Of a stretch of DNA of 64,000 nucleotides, positions 45,551 to 56,999 are shown in pieces. This DNA comes from Elephas maximus indicus (taxonomy: Eukaryota > Chordata > Mammalia > Proboscidea > Elephantidae): the NCBI RefSeq assembly GCF_024166365.1, contig NC_064825.1:98408480-98472479 (forward strand), read 5' to 3'. A program made the position numbers and the translations under genes. Numbering within the stretch: the stretch's first letter is position 1; each line of letters begins with the position of its first letter. The notes beneath the pieces are model-generated. The model did no database searches and was not told the origin of the DNA. It saw only the letters and a list, made by a program, of their open reading frames with translations.

Positions 45551-47099
45551 CACACATACACAACCCTAAATTCTTTCCTGATCAATGCATTCAGACCTCT
45601 GTAAGCCCTTTCCATTTGTAGACTCTGGCCCTCCTCATCTCAGAGAAATGTTCCTATTATCACTTGTTTCCTTCCTTCCTTCCCTTATTCTCCTAACCTG
45701 GACCATCTATTATTCTCATATTAGGTCCCATGGCTGTATCCTCACAACTTTTTTCCTCTGTTCTCCACTTCTTTACGTTTTTATCCAGCACTTTGAGAGA
45801 AATTTCTTCCATTTTTTTTTTCCAGGCCAATAATTCTCGTCTTAAAATGGTCATCTTTACCTTAATTTTCCTAAGGATTTGGGATGTGGTTTTTAGCTCC
45901 AGAAAGTCTTTTCAAGCTATTCTTGAATCTCTTTAAGTGCGCTTACTATTTTTACATTCAAACTGTTGTCTGTCTAGACAGCAGCTCTATCATTGTGAAC
46001 ATGTTCTGGGCGCTCTGCTGGATCTTACTATCTCTAGTTTGGAAATATTGATCAGTTGGTTGGTTGGTTTTCTTGATTGGTTCATTGGGACTCAGATGAT
46101 GTTGTTGAAACACCCTAATAGGCAGCAGTCTACGAGTGGAGGAAGGGAAAGTAGTCCACTGTAGGAAGCCTCCCTGTACTTTAAGGACAGGGATGACTCA
46201 GCCCATACTTTTGGCTATTCCGTGGTATCTCAGGTGTCATGGAGACCTGATACACACATGTAGAGGACCATCAAACTTCTTGCAAGAGTCCACAAAACTC
46301 TTTGGGCCAAGCTCTTCCTTGTATCCCCCATTTTGCAATCCCTTCCTTGAGACTTTCTGTCTCTGGTGGCCAAACATTGGTCCAGCCCACAAAGCAGGAA
46401 GCCCTGCACCAGTTCTCTCCAATGGGGTTCCTATAGACCCCATGGCCTCATTTCCACGGAGCAGCCCGTAGGCCCCAGCCTAGTTGACTCAAAAGAGGAA
46501 GATACATTGGAATTCATTGATACTGAATTGAAAAAAGAGTTGTGTTCATGTTGCTGTCTTTCCAGTAACTCCCTCCAGAATAAGCACCTTAATCCAGCCC
46601 CACATCCTGGTGAAACTCTTACCTCCACAACTCAGCAAGTCCTACTGAAAGATTATCGTCTTTGGAGTCAAAGACCTTGTGCATATCTGCTGTTGTACAT
46701 GCTAAGTAATCTTGCTAAGTCTCAATTCTTCGTCAATGAAATAGTACTAATTGCAAAGAACAAAGGAAATGATATATTTAACACACTTTTCCTAGTGTGT
46801 ATCATATGATAGATTTTGCTGAAATGTTGGTCCATTTCCCCTGTAATTTGATTTTCAAAAAGTGGTATTTAACCAGTTTGCTCCCCTCTTAGTTTAATAT
46901 TTCAGCGACAACTGTCCTTCTCAGTCTCCATCCCTTATACTTATTCTTACTCAATCCATCATCTTGAAGTATCTAGGTTAGTGGTCAATATCTCAAGCAT
47001 CTTGCTGTCTCAATGGCTTCCTAAGGTAGCAACCATTCCTTACAAATTATGAAAGCCACTTATCACAAAGGGGGATATCTGCTTTTGGGGAAATCACCA
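45551..47099. other. Unassigned sequence
   Basis: No gene is supported. The 111- and 147-residue frames at 46,136-46,809 overlap each other and minus frames, and show no domain. 45,780-45,980 has the T-rich look of old antisense L1. Confidence 0.35.
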
Positions 47100-47600
47100 C
47101 TGACCTCGGGCATATTGTTAGAGGCCAAATTGGGCAAGACTGTTCAAAAATCAGCTCTGAGGAGAAAGCTGAAGGCATTAAGAACATAATTATCCTTTTA
47201 AAGGTTATCATGTAATTCAATCTCTAATTTTGCTTGAATGTAGATTAATTCGCTCCACTGAGATCTCCAAGAAAAAGCGATATCCCCAGAGCTCTGCAGG
47301 AAAAAGCCAAAAGAATTTTTAATTGCAACAAATTACACGAAGGGATTTTGCCTTATGAAAGGGGAAAAATATATGCCAATTCTTTTTGGGTTAATTAAAG
47401 TGAAGGATATCAAAGATCTGTTACTAAGTCTCCTAAAATCCCATTCAGTGAAGAATAATGTCAGTGCCCACGTTTTTGGAATATTCATCTCTGTTAATAC
47501 TTGTAGAAAGAATTCTCTCTCTCTCCCTCTCGCCCCCCACACCCCTCACAATGGGCAATGGATATTTTGGTTTGAGTATGAAGAATTCTGGAAAGATTAA
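47100..47600. other. Repeat-free AT-rich block, candidate regulatory element
   Basis: I recognise no repeat in this 500-bp block. It is rich in homeodomain-type cores such as TTAATTA, 'GATTAATTCG' and 'TTTTTAATTGCAAC', and is locally unlike its neighbours. Conservation cannot be judged from one sequence. Confidence 0.25.
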
Positions 47601-47644
47601 TTTCTAGGTTTCCCTAGCCGCCTGAGAATTCATTGCTGGAGCCA

Positions 47645-47745
47645 TTTTACAAAGATTAATTGACTTAAGATTTTGCAGCTAGGAAATGATGGAGCCAAGG
47701 GTTCAAAGTCGACTTCCTGACTCCCAGTCCACTCTTCTATACGAA
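47645..47745 (-). repeat. MIR SINE fragment, antisense
   Basis: 'TTTTGCAGCTAGGAAATGATGG' and 'AAGGGTTCAAAGTCGACTTCC'. Confidence 0.5.
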
Positions 47746-48184
47746 TGGAGAGAAAGGGACAAACCAAGCTGTTTAGTGAAACAGCAGAGATTTTTTAAAA
47801 TGGAGAGGGAGAAATCCGAAAAATCTTCTACAAAATTTCTCAAAGCCCAAGGAATGGTATAACTAAAAAAGTTGAGTCAGTTAAATTCACATCTTCATAA
47901 ATCAGCAGTCCATCAGGCAAAAAATTATTCGATGAACTCTTATCCTGTGCAAGACACTGTGTTTGTGACTATTAAAATAGGAAAGATTAGTCCTTTCCCT
48001 TAAAGAGTTTGTAATCTCAAATGGGGAAAACAAGGCTCTTTTGATGATTCATACAGCAAGTATTGCCTTGAGATGAGTTACATGTATGGGGCTGAGTAGG
48101 AGGGGATTCTGAAGAAACAGACAATAAAATCTCAAATGGAAAAGAATTAAGGCAAAGAGAATTATTATTATTTATACATACAAA
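47746..48184. other. Unassigned sequence
   Basis: No gene. 47,920-48,010 resembles the unnamed old repeat found at 11,403 and 57,720. Confidence 0.35.
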
Positions 48185-48248
48185 CCCACTTCCCTCCTTA
48201 CCCCCACCATACATACACACATACACAAACACACACACACAAATACAT
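48185..48248 (+). repeat. (CA)n-rich microsatellite
   Basis: CATACA and CACACA units, imperfect. Confidence 0.8.
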
Positions 48249-48789
48249 TTTATTAGATGTTTTACTACTAAAACTGTATGAGAGGAGCAGTTACATGGGA
48301 AAGTCATTTCCTGATGTCACTGATAATGTCACCCCTGAGAAAGCAGTTATGAGACTCTACACTGTACAGCCCAGGACAAGGCTCTGCCTGCACAGAGGTA
48401 GCCTCTAATGGCTGGGTCAGAAATTTAACCCCATCAAGACTTTTCTTTGTGCTTTCATTAAGCTGAGTCACTGGTGATTCCTCAAATGGCTCTATCAAAC
48501 CTACAGAAGAATTGCTCACCCAACGATGAAAACACCTCTAAAAGGAAATTATGCAGAAGGAAAATTTTGTACATTCCCTTCTCCATTTCTTCAGGGATTA
48601 ATTTATATTATTGGAAGGATGATAAAAAGGGGGTGGGGGAAGCAGGAGACAAACATGGAAGACTGCTAGGAGGCTTCATTTTGGAGAAGATGAGTAACAG
48701 TCATACAGAAAGGATGCAGAGAACAAAAGAAAGTGATATTGGCCCTAAAAAGAAATTTAGTGGTCCCATGTGAACACGCAACCGAGTGT
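48249..48789. other. Unassigned sequence
   Basis: A 99-residue frame (48,474-48,773) has no motif. No repeat is recognised. Confidence 0.35.
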
Positions 48790-49305
48790 GTAATATAAAA
48801 AGTGCTGAGAATGGGTGAATGGTTAAACTAAATGTGGCACATATATACCGTGGAATACTACTAAGCAATAAAAAGGAGCAAACTATGGATACACACAGCT
48901 GAGTGTGTTGTCATAGTCTCCAGAGAATTATGCGGAGTGGGAAAAAGCCAATCCCAAAATGTTATACACTATGTGATTCCATTTATATAACCTTCTTGAG
49001 ATGACAACATTATAGAAATAGAGAGCAGTTTAGTTGTTGCCAAAGGTTAAGGAGGAGGTGAGGGCAGAAGGGAAGTGGGTGTGGCTATGAAAGAACAACA
49101 TGAGGGATCTTTGTGGTGATGGAAACGGTTTATGTTTTGACTGTATCAGTGTCGATATCCTGGTTATGAAGTTGCATTGTAGTTTTGCAAGATGTTACCA
49201 TTGGAGGAAAGTGAGTAAAGGTACATAAGTTCTCCCTGTATTATTTCTTACAATTACATGTGGATCTACAAAGATCTTAAAGTAAAAATTTTAACTTAAA
49301 AAAAG
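48790..49305 (+). mobile_element. Old L1 3' region
   Basis: 'ATACCGTGGAATACTACTAAGC', 'GTGATTCCATTTATATAACC', 'TTGTGGTGATGGAAACGG' and 'AAAGTAAAAATTTTAACTT' follow the old L1 3' end. Confidence 0.75.
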
Positions 49306-49555
49306 AGGTAAATTCCAGAAAATAACAAGTTAATAGCAACAAAAGTGGTTGACTCTTAGAAGTACAGATCAAGAAAGATGAGGAAAGGGACTGCTCATTT
49401 TCATTAAAAGCCCTGGAGAACCATATTAATTTGTTGAATCATGGGATGAAGAGTAATTTTTTAAAGTGCTGAGAGATTCCATTCTGATTAATGAGATTCA
49501 AATGGGATGGACTTGTGACGCCTCAACTATTTTTTAATGAAAATAAAAATTTTAA

Positions 49556-49865
49556 CTTTTATTGAGCACTTGCTCTCTGACTGCATATAGGGTCACTATG
49601 ATAGGAATCAACTTGAGAGCAACAGGTTTGGTTGGTTTTTGTTTTTGTTTGGGGGGGCGGTTTGGTGATGAGCATTTTACCAGCAAATTCTCATTTAATC
49701 CTCAGGAAAAGTCTATGGAGTAAGTGCTGTCTTTCACTCCATTTCACTTCCTGTACAACTGAGACTCAAAGAGTTTAAAGTATTTTCTCAAGGTTACGTA
49801 GCTAGTAAGTAGCACAGCCCAACCAGGCATTCAAACGTCAGAACCCACATTCCTAATGATACTCC
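49556..49865 (-). repeat. MIR, antisense, carrying an AfroSINE 3' fragment (49,587-49,668)
   Basis: 'TTTTATTGAGCACTTGCTC' on the left and 'ACGTAGCTAGTAAGTAGCACAG' on the right are MIR. The inserted piece reads 'GGGTCACTATGATAGGAATC'. Confidence 0.7.
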
Positions 49866-49939
49866 CTAGAGAAGGAAATGTCAGCTGCCAAAGCTTCTTG
49901 GTGCCAGATCTAGTCCTCGATAAACAGAGGGGAAGAACT

Positions 49940-50223
49940 AGGCAAGAGCACTGGCCTTGGAATCAGACCTGAGTTTGAGACCAGGATCCACAAATTATAG
50001 TTATATGGCCTTGAACGAGTAATGTATCCAGCCTGAATCTTTGGTTCCAAGCTTATTTGCTCCTACCCAACGTGGGTTAGTTGCCACAGAGATTATACCT
50101 ACATGATCTGCAGATTCTTCCACCTCTATAATGTAGGAGTACTAGTATTACCCACCTCAGTGGGTTGTTGGGAGGATTAGCTGAGATAATGTATCTTAAG
50201 TGCTTGGTGCAGTGCTTGAGAAA
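49940..50223 (+). repeat. MIR SINE containing a foreign 66-bp segment
   Basis: MIR order is 'GAGCACTGGCCTTGGAATC', 'TTATATGGCCTTGAACG', interruption, 'ATGTAGGAGTACTAGTATTAC', 'AAGTGCTTGGTGCAGTGC'. The interruption at 50,050-50,115 is not MIR. Confidence 0.75.
50050..50115 (+). repeat. 66-bp duplicate of 55,553-55,618 inserted in an MIR
   Basis: It runs from AGCTTATTTGCTCC to GATCTGCAGAT and aligns to 55,553-55,618 without gaps, with six differences by my count. MIR sequence on both sides shows that this is the inserted copy. Confidence 0.85.
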
Positions 50224-50228
50224 GTCAG

Positions 50229-52232
50229 TGTCTTACTTATCTAGTGCTGCTATAACAGAGATCCCACAAGTGGATGGCTTTAACAGAGAGAAATTTATTT
50301 TCTCACAGTCTAGAAGATTTCAAGTCCAAAATCAGGGCATTGGCTCCAGGGGAAGACTTTCTCTCTCTGTCAGCTCTGGAGGAAGGTCCATGTCCTCAAT
50401 CTTCCCATGGTCGAGGAGCTTCTCAGGCACAGGGACCCCAGGCCCAAAGGACGCACTCTGCTCCTGGTGCCGCTTTCTTTTGTGGTATGAGGTCCCCAAC
50501 TCTCTGTTTGCTTCCCTTTCCTTTTAGCTCTTGAGAGATAAAAGATGGTGCAGGCCACACCCCAGGGAAACTCCCTTTACCTTGGATCAGGAATGTGACC
50601 TGGTAAGGGTATTACAATCCCATTCAAATTCTTTTAACATAATATTACAGTCACAAAATGAAGGACCACCACAGAATACTGGGAAGCATGGCCTAACCAA
50701 GTTGACATACATATTTTGGGGGGACATTAATTCAACCCATGACATTCCACACTTTGGCCCCCCAAACATCACATCCTTCCAACATGCAAAACATATTCAT
50801 CCCATCATATCACAGCAAAAGTCTTAATTCCAAGTCCAAAATCCAAAAATTCCTCTTCATCTGTGAAATTTAGAAACAAGTTATCTGCTTCTAAAGGTAC
50901 AATGGCAGAATGGGCACAAGCTAGACACTTTCATTACTAATGGGAGGAATTGGAGGGAAAGAGGCATAACAAGCTCCAACCAAGTCAGCAGAGCACAGTA
51001 CATTAGCCCTCAAAGCATTGAAAATAATTCTCTCTTTTCTGAGACAATTTACACAAGGCTCTGCCCCCTAGCCTTTAGGTATTAGCCATACTCTCCAGAT
51101 TCCAAGTGGAGGCCCCTCGGCCCTGGGCTTCAGCTCTGCCTTCCAGGCCAACAGGGACAGCAACTCTGCTCCCTCATCTTTAGGTGCACCGTTCTCCTAG
51201 TCCATCTGAGTGGTAACTCCACCCCTAGAAACACCAGAGGCCATGGCCCCACCCTTTGAGACCTCTGAGGTCATGGCCACACCTTTTTAGACTGAGGCAG
51301 CTTGGCTTCTTGTGTTCTTTGCCTCTTCAGCTTCTGTTTCCTGGTTTCTTGGCCTTTTGGCTCCTCAGGGCTCACACTCTCATCTGCCCTGCTGGGGCAA
51401 GTGTTCCAAAGCTCTGTGGCTCCACCAATAAGTGCCTGGAGGCACGCCGCTCAGCCAGGAAGCCTCCTGCACACAGGCACTCAGCTCTCTCGCTCCATGG
51501 GTCGGCTCCAGCACATTTTTGCCCTGGTCTCCTGGTTCTGCTGCTTCTAATTCTCTGCTGTTGCTGCTTCTCTGCTGCTGCAGGTTCTCTGCTGCGCTGT
51601 TCCTCTGCCGCTGTCCCAAATCTGTCCATTCACAGTTTCAAAACTGCTTCTACATTTTAGGTATCTGTTAGAGCAGCAACCCACTGTTTCAGTACCAGAT
51701 TCTGTCTTAGTCATCTAGTGCTGCTATAACAGAAATACCACAAGTGGATGGCTTTAACAAAGAGAAATTTATTTTCTCACAGTCTAAAAAAAAAAAAAAA
51801 AGTAGGGTACAATTCCAAAATCAGGGCATCAGCTCCAGGGGAAGGCTTTCTCTCTCTGTCGGTTCTGGAGGAAGATCCTTGTCCTCAACCTTCCCATGGT
51901 CGAGGAGCTTCTCAGGCACAGGGGCCCCAGGTCCAAAGGACACGCTCTGGTCCTGGTGCTGCTTTCTTGGTGGTTTGAGGCCCTCGACTCTCTGCTTGCT
52001 TCCCTTTCCTTTTAGCTCTTGAGAGATAAATGGTGGGACAGGCCACACCCCAGGGAAACTCCCTTTACCTTGGATCAGGAATGTGACCTGGTAAGGGTAT
52101 TACAATTCCACTCAAATCCTTTTAACATAATATTACAATCACAAAATGAAGGACCACCACAGAATACTGGGAATCATGGCCTAACCAAGTCGATACACAC
52201 ATTTTGGGGGGACATTAATTCAATCCATGACT
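50229..52232 (-). mobile_element. MaLR-type endogenous retro-element with two LTRs and a short internal region
   Basis: LTRs at 50,229-50,744 and 51,703-52,232 are about 90% alike by eye. The 5-bp duplication GTCAG (50,224-50,228; 52,233-52,237) frames the whole element. The internal part (50,745-51,702) reads in antisense like the ends of MaLR internal sequence. Next to the right LTR, the minus strand reads CTGGTACTGAAACAG, a likely primer-binding site. No gag, pol or env frame is left. Frames in 51,256-51,671 are chance frames in GC-rich internal DNA. This is a fossil. Confidence 0.85.
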
Positions 52233-52265
52233 GTCAGTTCTCAATAAGGGATAACTATTATTCCT

Positions 52266-52430
52266 ACGGAGCCCTGGTGGCACAGTGGTTAAGAGCTTGG
52301 CTGTTAACCAAAAGTTCGGCAGTTCTAATCCACCAGGCACTCCTTGGAAACCCTATGGGGCAGTTCTACTCTGCCCTATAGGGTTACTATGAGTTGGAAT
52401 CAATTTGAGGGTAGCAGGCTTGGTTTTGTG
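52266..52430 (+). repeat. AfroSINE, short subtype
   Basis: 'GGAGCCCTGGTGGCACAGTGG' to 'GTTGGAATCAATTTGAGGG'. Confidence 0.92.
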
Positions 52431-52754
52431 GGTTATTGTGATTATTACTATTTTGACATTGTTATTTCTCATATCAGGTTTCAGGCAAAGTTCTTTCTCC
52501 TAACAGTGCACGAAGGCTGTTAAACTTTCCTTTAAGGTGACTCTGAACTTTTTTCTTTCTAAAATGAGAGAACAGGAAGGGCTGGCTTTTATAAATGACA
52601 TTAGTCAGAAAAGCTCCAAGGAGTCTGTGATTGCTGAGCCTCCCTCCTTTGGTACCCAAGAGGCTCAGAGGACCAAAAGCTGCCTGGCTAAGTAGCTACT
52701 GTTTTTTGCATTGTTTTGTTGCCGTTGTCAAATATATAGAAAAGGTACATGGAC

Positions 52755-53222
52755 GAACAATCAACACGCATGAAAGCAGCAGTCAAAAAATCAAATAACA
52801 TATTGCATCGGTCAAATTGGTGCAAAAGATCTCTTTAAAGTTTTCGAAAGCAAAGATGTCGCTTTGAGGACTAAGGTGTGCCTGACCCAAGCCAATGGTT
52901 TTTTCAATCACCTCATATACTTGCAAAAGCTGGATAATGTAAAAGGAAGACAGAAGAACTGCACTGGAAGTATAGTATTGGTGAAGAATATTGAATATAC
53001 TGCGGACTCCCAAAAGAGCAAACAAATCAGTCTTAGAAGAAATACAGCCAGAATGCACCTTAGACACAGGGATGGTGAGACTCTGGGTCGCTTACTAATT
53101 TGACACAAAAGCCACAACAATGGACTCCAACACACCAACGATCATGAAGATGACACAGGACCAGGCAATGTCTTATTCTGTTATACATGTTACCCTGAGT
53201 CAATGGCAACTAACAACAACAT
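52755..53222 (+). mobile_element. BovB/RTE-type LINE 3' fragment
   Basis: 'AGGACTAAGGTGTGCCTGACC' (encoding LRTKVCLT) and 'ATGGCAACTAACAACAAC' at the end. Several deletions have destroyed the frame. Confidence 0.82.
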
Positions 53223-53454
53223 TATAGCCATGTTCCCATCACCAAGATTTAAGCAATATTAACATCTTTCCATATTTGCTTCCTATCATTTTCATTAGGA
53301 AATGAGCATTATGAATAGGGCTGAGGGTCCCTCTCATCGCCACCCATCTCGTTCTTCTCCCTCCCTCTCCAACTGCTAATTTTCTAAAACAGTTTTGAAA
53401 GGGTCTAGGTTTCCAGGCAACTTGTTTCTTAGTCAAGAACAGGCACCCCCTGTA
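53223..53454. other. Unassigned sequence
   Basis: A short gap between two RTE pieces without recognisable content. Confidence 0.4.
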
Positions 53455-53702
53455 AATGTTGTTGTTGTTAGGTGCCGTCGAGTCGGTTCCGACTCATCGC
53501 GACCCTATGCACAACAGAATGAAACACCGCCTGGTCCTGCGGCGTCCTTACAGTCGTTATGCTTGAGCCTATTGTTGCAGCCACCGTGTCAATCCATCTC
53601 ATTGAGGGTCTTCCTGTTTTTCACTGACCCTCTACTTTACCAAGCATGATGTTCTTCTCCAGGGACTAATCCCTCTTGACAATATGTCCGAAGTATGTAA
53701 GA
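53455..53702 (-). mobile_element. BovB/RTE-type LINE 3' end, antisense
   Basis: 'TTGTTAGGTGCCGTCGAGTC' through 'CAATATGTCCGAAGTATG'. It keeps many CpGs (CGTCGAG, CATCGCGACC), so it is one of the younger RTE copies. It is truncated to about 250 bp. Confidence 0.85.
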
Positions 53703-54295
53703 TGCATACTAAATAGGAAGTCTTTACTGAGCTTCTTCCCACTCCAATGTTAAGTACAAAATAAGTATCCGACATTATCCTACTAATAAATACGTACAAT
53801 AAAGGTTGGATGGCAGACATTGAAATAGACATATGCCCTGATTTCTCTTTGAGGGCCCCTCTGGCCACTTGATTTGAATAGGGCTAGCTCTACTCTCTGT
53901 CTCCAAGACCTGCCCAATGAGGTTACTGAATCCCCATGGCTATAGCCATTAATTCAGTAATAAACATGTGATCCAAATTGGGCTAATTAGAGCCAGTCCC
54001 AGAATTTTTGCTGGAGCTAGCAGGACAGATGCTGTCCTAACTGCTGGAGTCACCAAGAGGGAGAATATAAGCCTATTACTGGAGAAAGCCCTGCAGATAG
54101 AGCATCTGCCTAAGAACCAATCCAGCATAGAGAGAAAACATTGCTAAGTGACAAGACTGAGTTCCTGTATCAAGTGATGCCCAATGATAAGTATATCACT
54201 GGATTTTCCAGTTAAAGGGCCAATAAATTCCCTTCTCATGCTTAAGTTCGAGTTGAATTTCTGACCTAAATAATAAAAAAACAAGCAATGACCAA
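53703..54295 (+). repeat. Probable old LTR-like repeat (about 53,930-54,290) and unassigned sequence
   Basis: 'CATGTGATCCAAATTGGGC' and 'CCAATAAATTCCCTTCTCATGC' recall a common mammalian repeat. The rest is unassigned. Confidence 0.4.
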
Positions 54296-54299
54296 GACG

Positions 54300-54560
54300 G
54301 GACATAATAGCAAACATTTATGTAGTATTTACTATGTACCTAGCATTCTTCTAAGTACTTATATAAACTCCTTTCATGCCCACAACAACCCTCTAAAGTA
54401 GGCTCTATTATAATCCTCAATTTGCAGATAAGGGAACTGATCACAGAGAATAATGTGCCCAAGATCACTGAAATATTAAATGGTGGAGCTGGAATCCAAC
54501 TACAGGAAGTATGAGTCAGAGTCTAAATTGTTAACTACTACTGTACCGCTCAGAAAGCGA
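54300..54560 (-). repeat. MIR SINE, antisense
   Basis: 'TTACTATGTACCTAGCATTC', 'TTTGCAGATAAGGGAACTG' and 'GAGCTGGAATCCAACTACAGG'. Confidence 0.75.
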
Positions 54561-54989
54561 ATGGCTATAGGTATTCATGATAAAAGAAAAACTGTGAGCT
54601 ACAGTCATTGAGGAAAATATGCTTCATAAAGGACATTGTGTCTTGAACTGAGCCTTAAAGGATTAGAAATGTAAATGATAGCTATAGAAAAGAAAGAAGA
54701 ATTCCAGAAAGAAATAAGACTCGAAGAAAGGCAAGAAATGAACACAAGAACAGTATGTTTGAGAGGAATGAGCAAAGACCTTACATTGATTTTTTCTTAT
54801 TCTAGGGAAAATGCATATAAGATTTAATGTGTACCATGATATCCTAATTCTAAAAGTAATGGAAAGAGAATAAATTTATCCAAATCTCTGGGCAGATTTG
54901 ATTTGAGGCAGCTAACAAGCCAACTTACCTTCTCTAGCAATCCCCTAGTCTTTCTAACCACCTTGGACCCTCAAGGGCATATCTTGGGA
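54561..54989. other. Unassigned sequence
   Basis: No gene or named repeat is visible. Confidence 0.4.
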
Positions 54990-55240
54990 TCTAGCTACTG
55001 GTTAAAAGCTTTAGATTAGATGAGTTGGGTTCAAAACTTCATTCTGCAACTTATTATTTCTGTGACCTTGGAGAAGTTATTAAATATCCCTGAGACAGTT
55101 TCTTCATCTGCAAAATGGGGTTACGAACCTCTAACTCATGAGGTTCCTCCACAAATTAAATGAGATCATGTCCATAAAGCGCTTAGCAAAGTGCCTGATA
55201 CAAAGTAAATTCCCAATACACAATCACTACTATCGGTAAT
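54990..55240 (+). repeat. MIR SINE
   Basis: 'GATGAGTTGGGTTCAAAACTTC', 'TTCATCTGCAAAATGGGGTTAC' and 'AAAGCGCTTAGCAAAGTGCC'. Confidence 0.8.
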
Positions 55241-55389
55241 ATTATAAGAGCGGAATGGAGTAAAAATGAAGAAGCATGCTGCTCCTTGGTGCTGCAAAGA
55301 TCCAGACCATTTGGCTGGATCATGGAAGCTGCCTGTCCCCCCTGGGGTGGGAGAAGGAGCCATCAAGGCCAGTGGAAGCCATCTATCTT

Positions 55390-55737
55390 TTTTCCCTTTC
55401 CAGGCCAGCTAGAGTAATTTTTTAGCCACTGAAATAATAAAGAAGACGTTCACTCTGCTTATAGTTTGATTCTAATTCGAACCTCCATCCACAATGCTGC
55501 AATCGCAAGGGGGGGAAAGCAGAAATGAAACAGCAATTAACCTTTGCTCTCGAGCTTATTTGCTCCTACCCAACATGGGTCAGTTGCCATAGAGATTACA
55601 CCTACGAGATCTGCAGATGTGACTCAAAGCCAGCTGGAGCTTCTGAAGCGGCCTCTTCTCAGTGTAACTTCAGGATAATTAAAAATCTCCTAAAAGAGAA
55701 TTACAAGTTGATCTGAAACTCTAATCCAAAGCCGACT
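55390..55737. other. Repeat-free block, source of the 66-bp duplicate
   Basis: No repeat is recognised. Inside it, 55,553-55,618 is the segment that recurs at 50,050. It contains GTTGCCATAGAGAT, close to an RFX X-box, and several AATTA cores nearby. It may be a regulatory element; conservation must be tested. Confidence 0.35.
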
Positions 55738-55817
55738 CGAATGGAAGTGAAAGGGAAGGGGATGGGAAGGGAAAAGGGGAGACGAGGAGGATGTGGAGTG
55801 AGAAAAAAAAAATGAAA
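55738..55817 (+). repeat. Polypurine tract
   Basis: About 80 bases are nearly all A and G, followed by an A-run. Confidence 0.75.
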
Positions 55818-56200
55818 GAACACATATCACTTTGCCTGACTTTGACAAAAAACCAGTCTAGTCTCTTTCATACACAATTTTCCAGAGTCTCACTGCCTGC
55901 AGCTTAGGAGAGAGTGATATGATGGGGGGACCTGAGGGATGTGAAAAGAGTTTATCTTTGCTATTAGGAGGAGACCTCTTAGCTCTGGATTGTGAACAAG
56001 CCTGCCTCAGCCAGGGATGCTAAAGGGGGGAAAGAATTAGCTACAGTGAGTTTTCTATTCTAAACTCTGAGAAAGTGGGTGGGGGAGAGGCAGCCAAGCA
56101 AAGCCAGTGAGTCAGACCAGCAATCAAGAGTGTTTGGACTATAATTTCTAGTTTCAAAGAACTAGAAGCAAAGGAGCCCCGTCACTAAAATCTTACCACC
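55818..56200. other. Unassigned sequence
   Basis: No gene or named repeat. Confidence 0.4.
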
Positions 56201-56999
56201 TGTTATGGGCTGAATTGTGCCCACAAAAAATGTGAGTTGGAGTCCTAACCCCAATACCCATGGATGTGATCCCACTTGGGAATAGGATTTTCTTTGTTAT
56301 GTTCATGAGGTCATATCAGTGTAGGGTGTGTCCTAAACCTAATCACTTCTGAGTGATATAAAGAGCTGCAGAGACACAGAAACATGCAAGCACAAACCGG
56401 GTGAGACAGGTGCTATCTAATGAAAATTGGAGACAAATGAACCTACGAGACCAGGAACTCCAAGGATTGCTGGCTACTAGAAGTTGAAATGGAGCCCTGG
56501 TGGTGAAGTGGTTAAGATCTTGGCTGCTAAACAAAAGGTAGGCAGTTCAAATTCACCAGGTGTTCCTTAGAAACCCTATAAGGCAGTTCTACTCTGTCCT
56601 ATATGGTCACTATGAGTCGCAACTGACTTGACAGCACATCACAACAACAGAAGTTGAAATGGTTAAGCACTGGACTTACTAACCAAGAAGTTGGTGATTC
56701 AAACCCACCCAGAGGCACTTCAGAAGTAAGGCCTGGCAATCTGCTTCCAAAAAGTCACAGCCTTGAAAACTGTACAGGACAGTCCTACTCGGCATACATG
56801 GGGTTGCCATGAGTCAGAATTGACTCAACGGCAACTAGCAACAACAAGAAGCTGAAAAAGACAAAGAAAGGATTTTTGCCTAGAGCCACATGCTGAATTT
56901 GAACTTCTAGCTGCCTTAACTATGAGAAAATAAGTTTCTGTTCTTTAAAGCCACCCACTTACGGTATTTCTGTTACAGCAGTACTAGGAAACTAAGACA
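56201..56999 (+). mobile_element. MaLR-type solo LTR, sense, with two AfroSINEs inside
   Basis: It starts TGTTATGGGCTGAATTGTG and ends AGGAAACTAAGACA. CCACC lies on both sides (56,196-56,200; 57,000-57,004). SINE 1 (56,489-56,650, short type) has the duplication AGAAGTTGAAATGG. SINE 2 (about 56,665-56,850, long type) begins within that duplication and is followed by AGAAGCTGA. Confidence 0.87.

Noticed and set aside
46136-46809. 111- and 147-residue plus-strand frames as a possible gene
   Set aside because: They overlap each other and a minus frame, lack any family motif, and have no splice or start context that I could support.
51256-51671. Proline/serine/cysteine-rich frames of 79-134 residues on both strands
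   Set aside because: They overlap one another on both strands within the internal region of a MaLR element, which is GC-richer than its surroundings. No domain is visible.
39356-52022. Repeated protein-like frames beginning MDGFNKEKFI at 11,878, 39,356 and 51,744, with a related frame inside 50,165-50,527
   Set aside because: They look like a small gene family, but all are the same antisense stretch of the MaLR-type LTR. The frames end at different places and are translations of repeat DNA.
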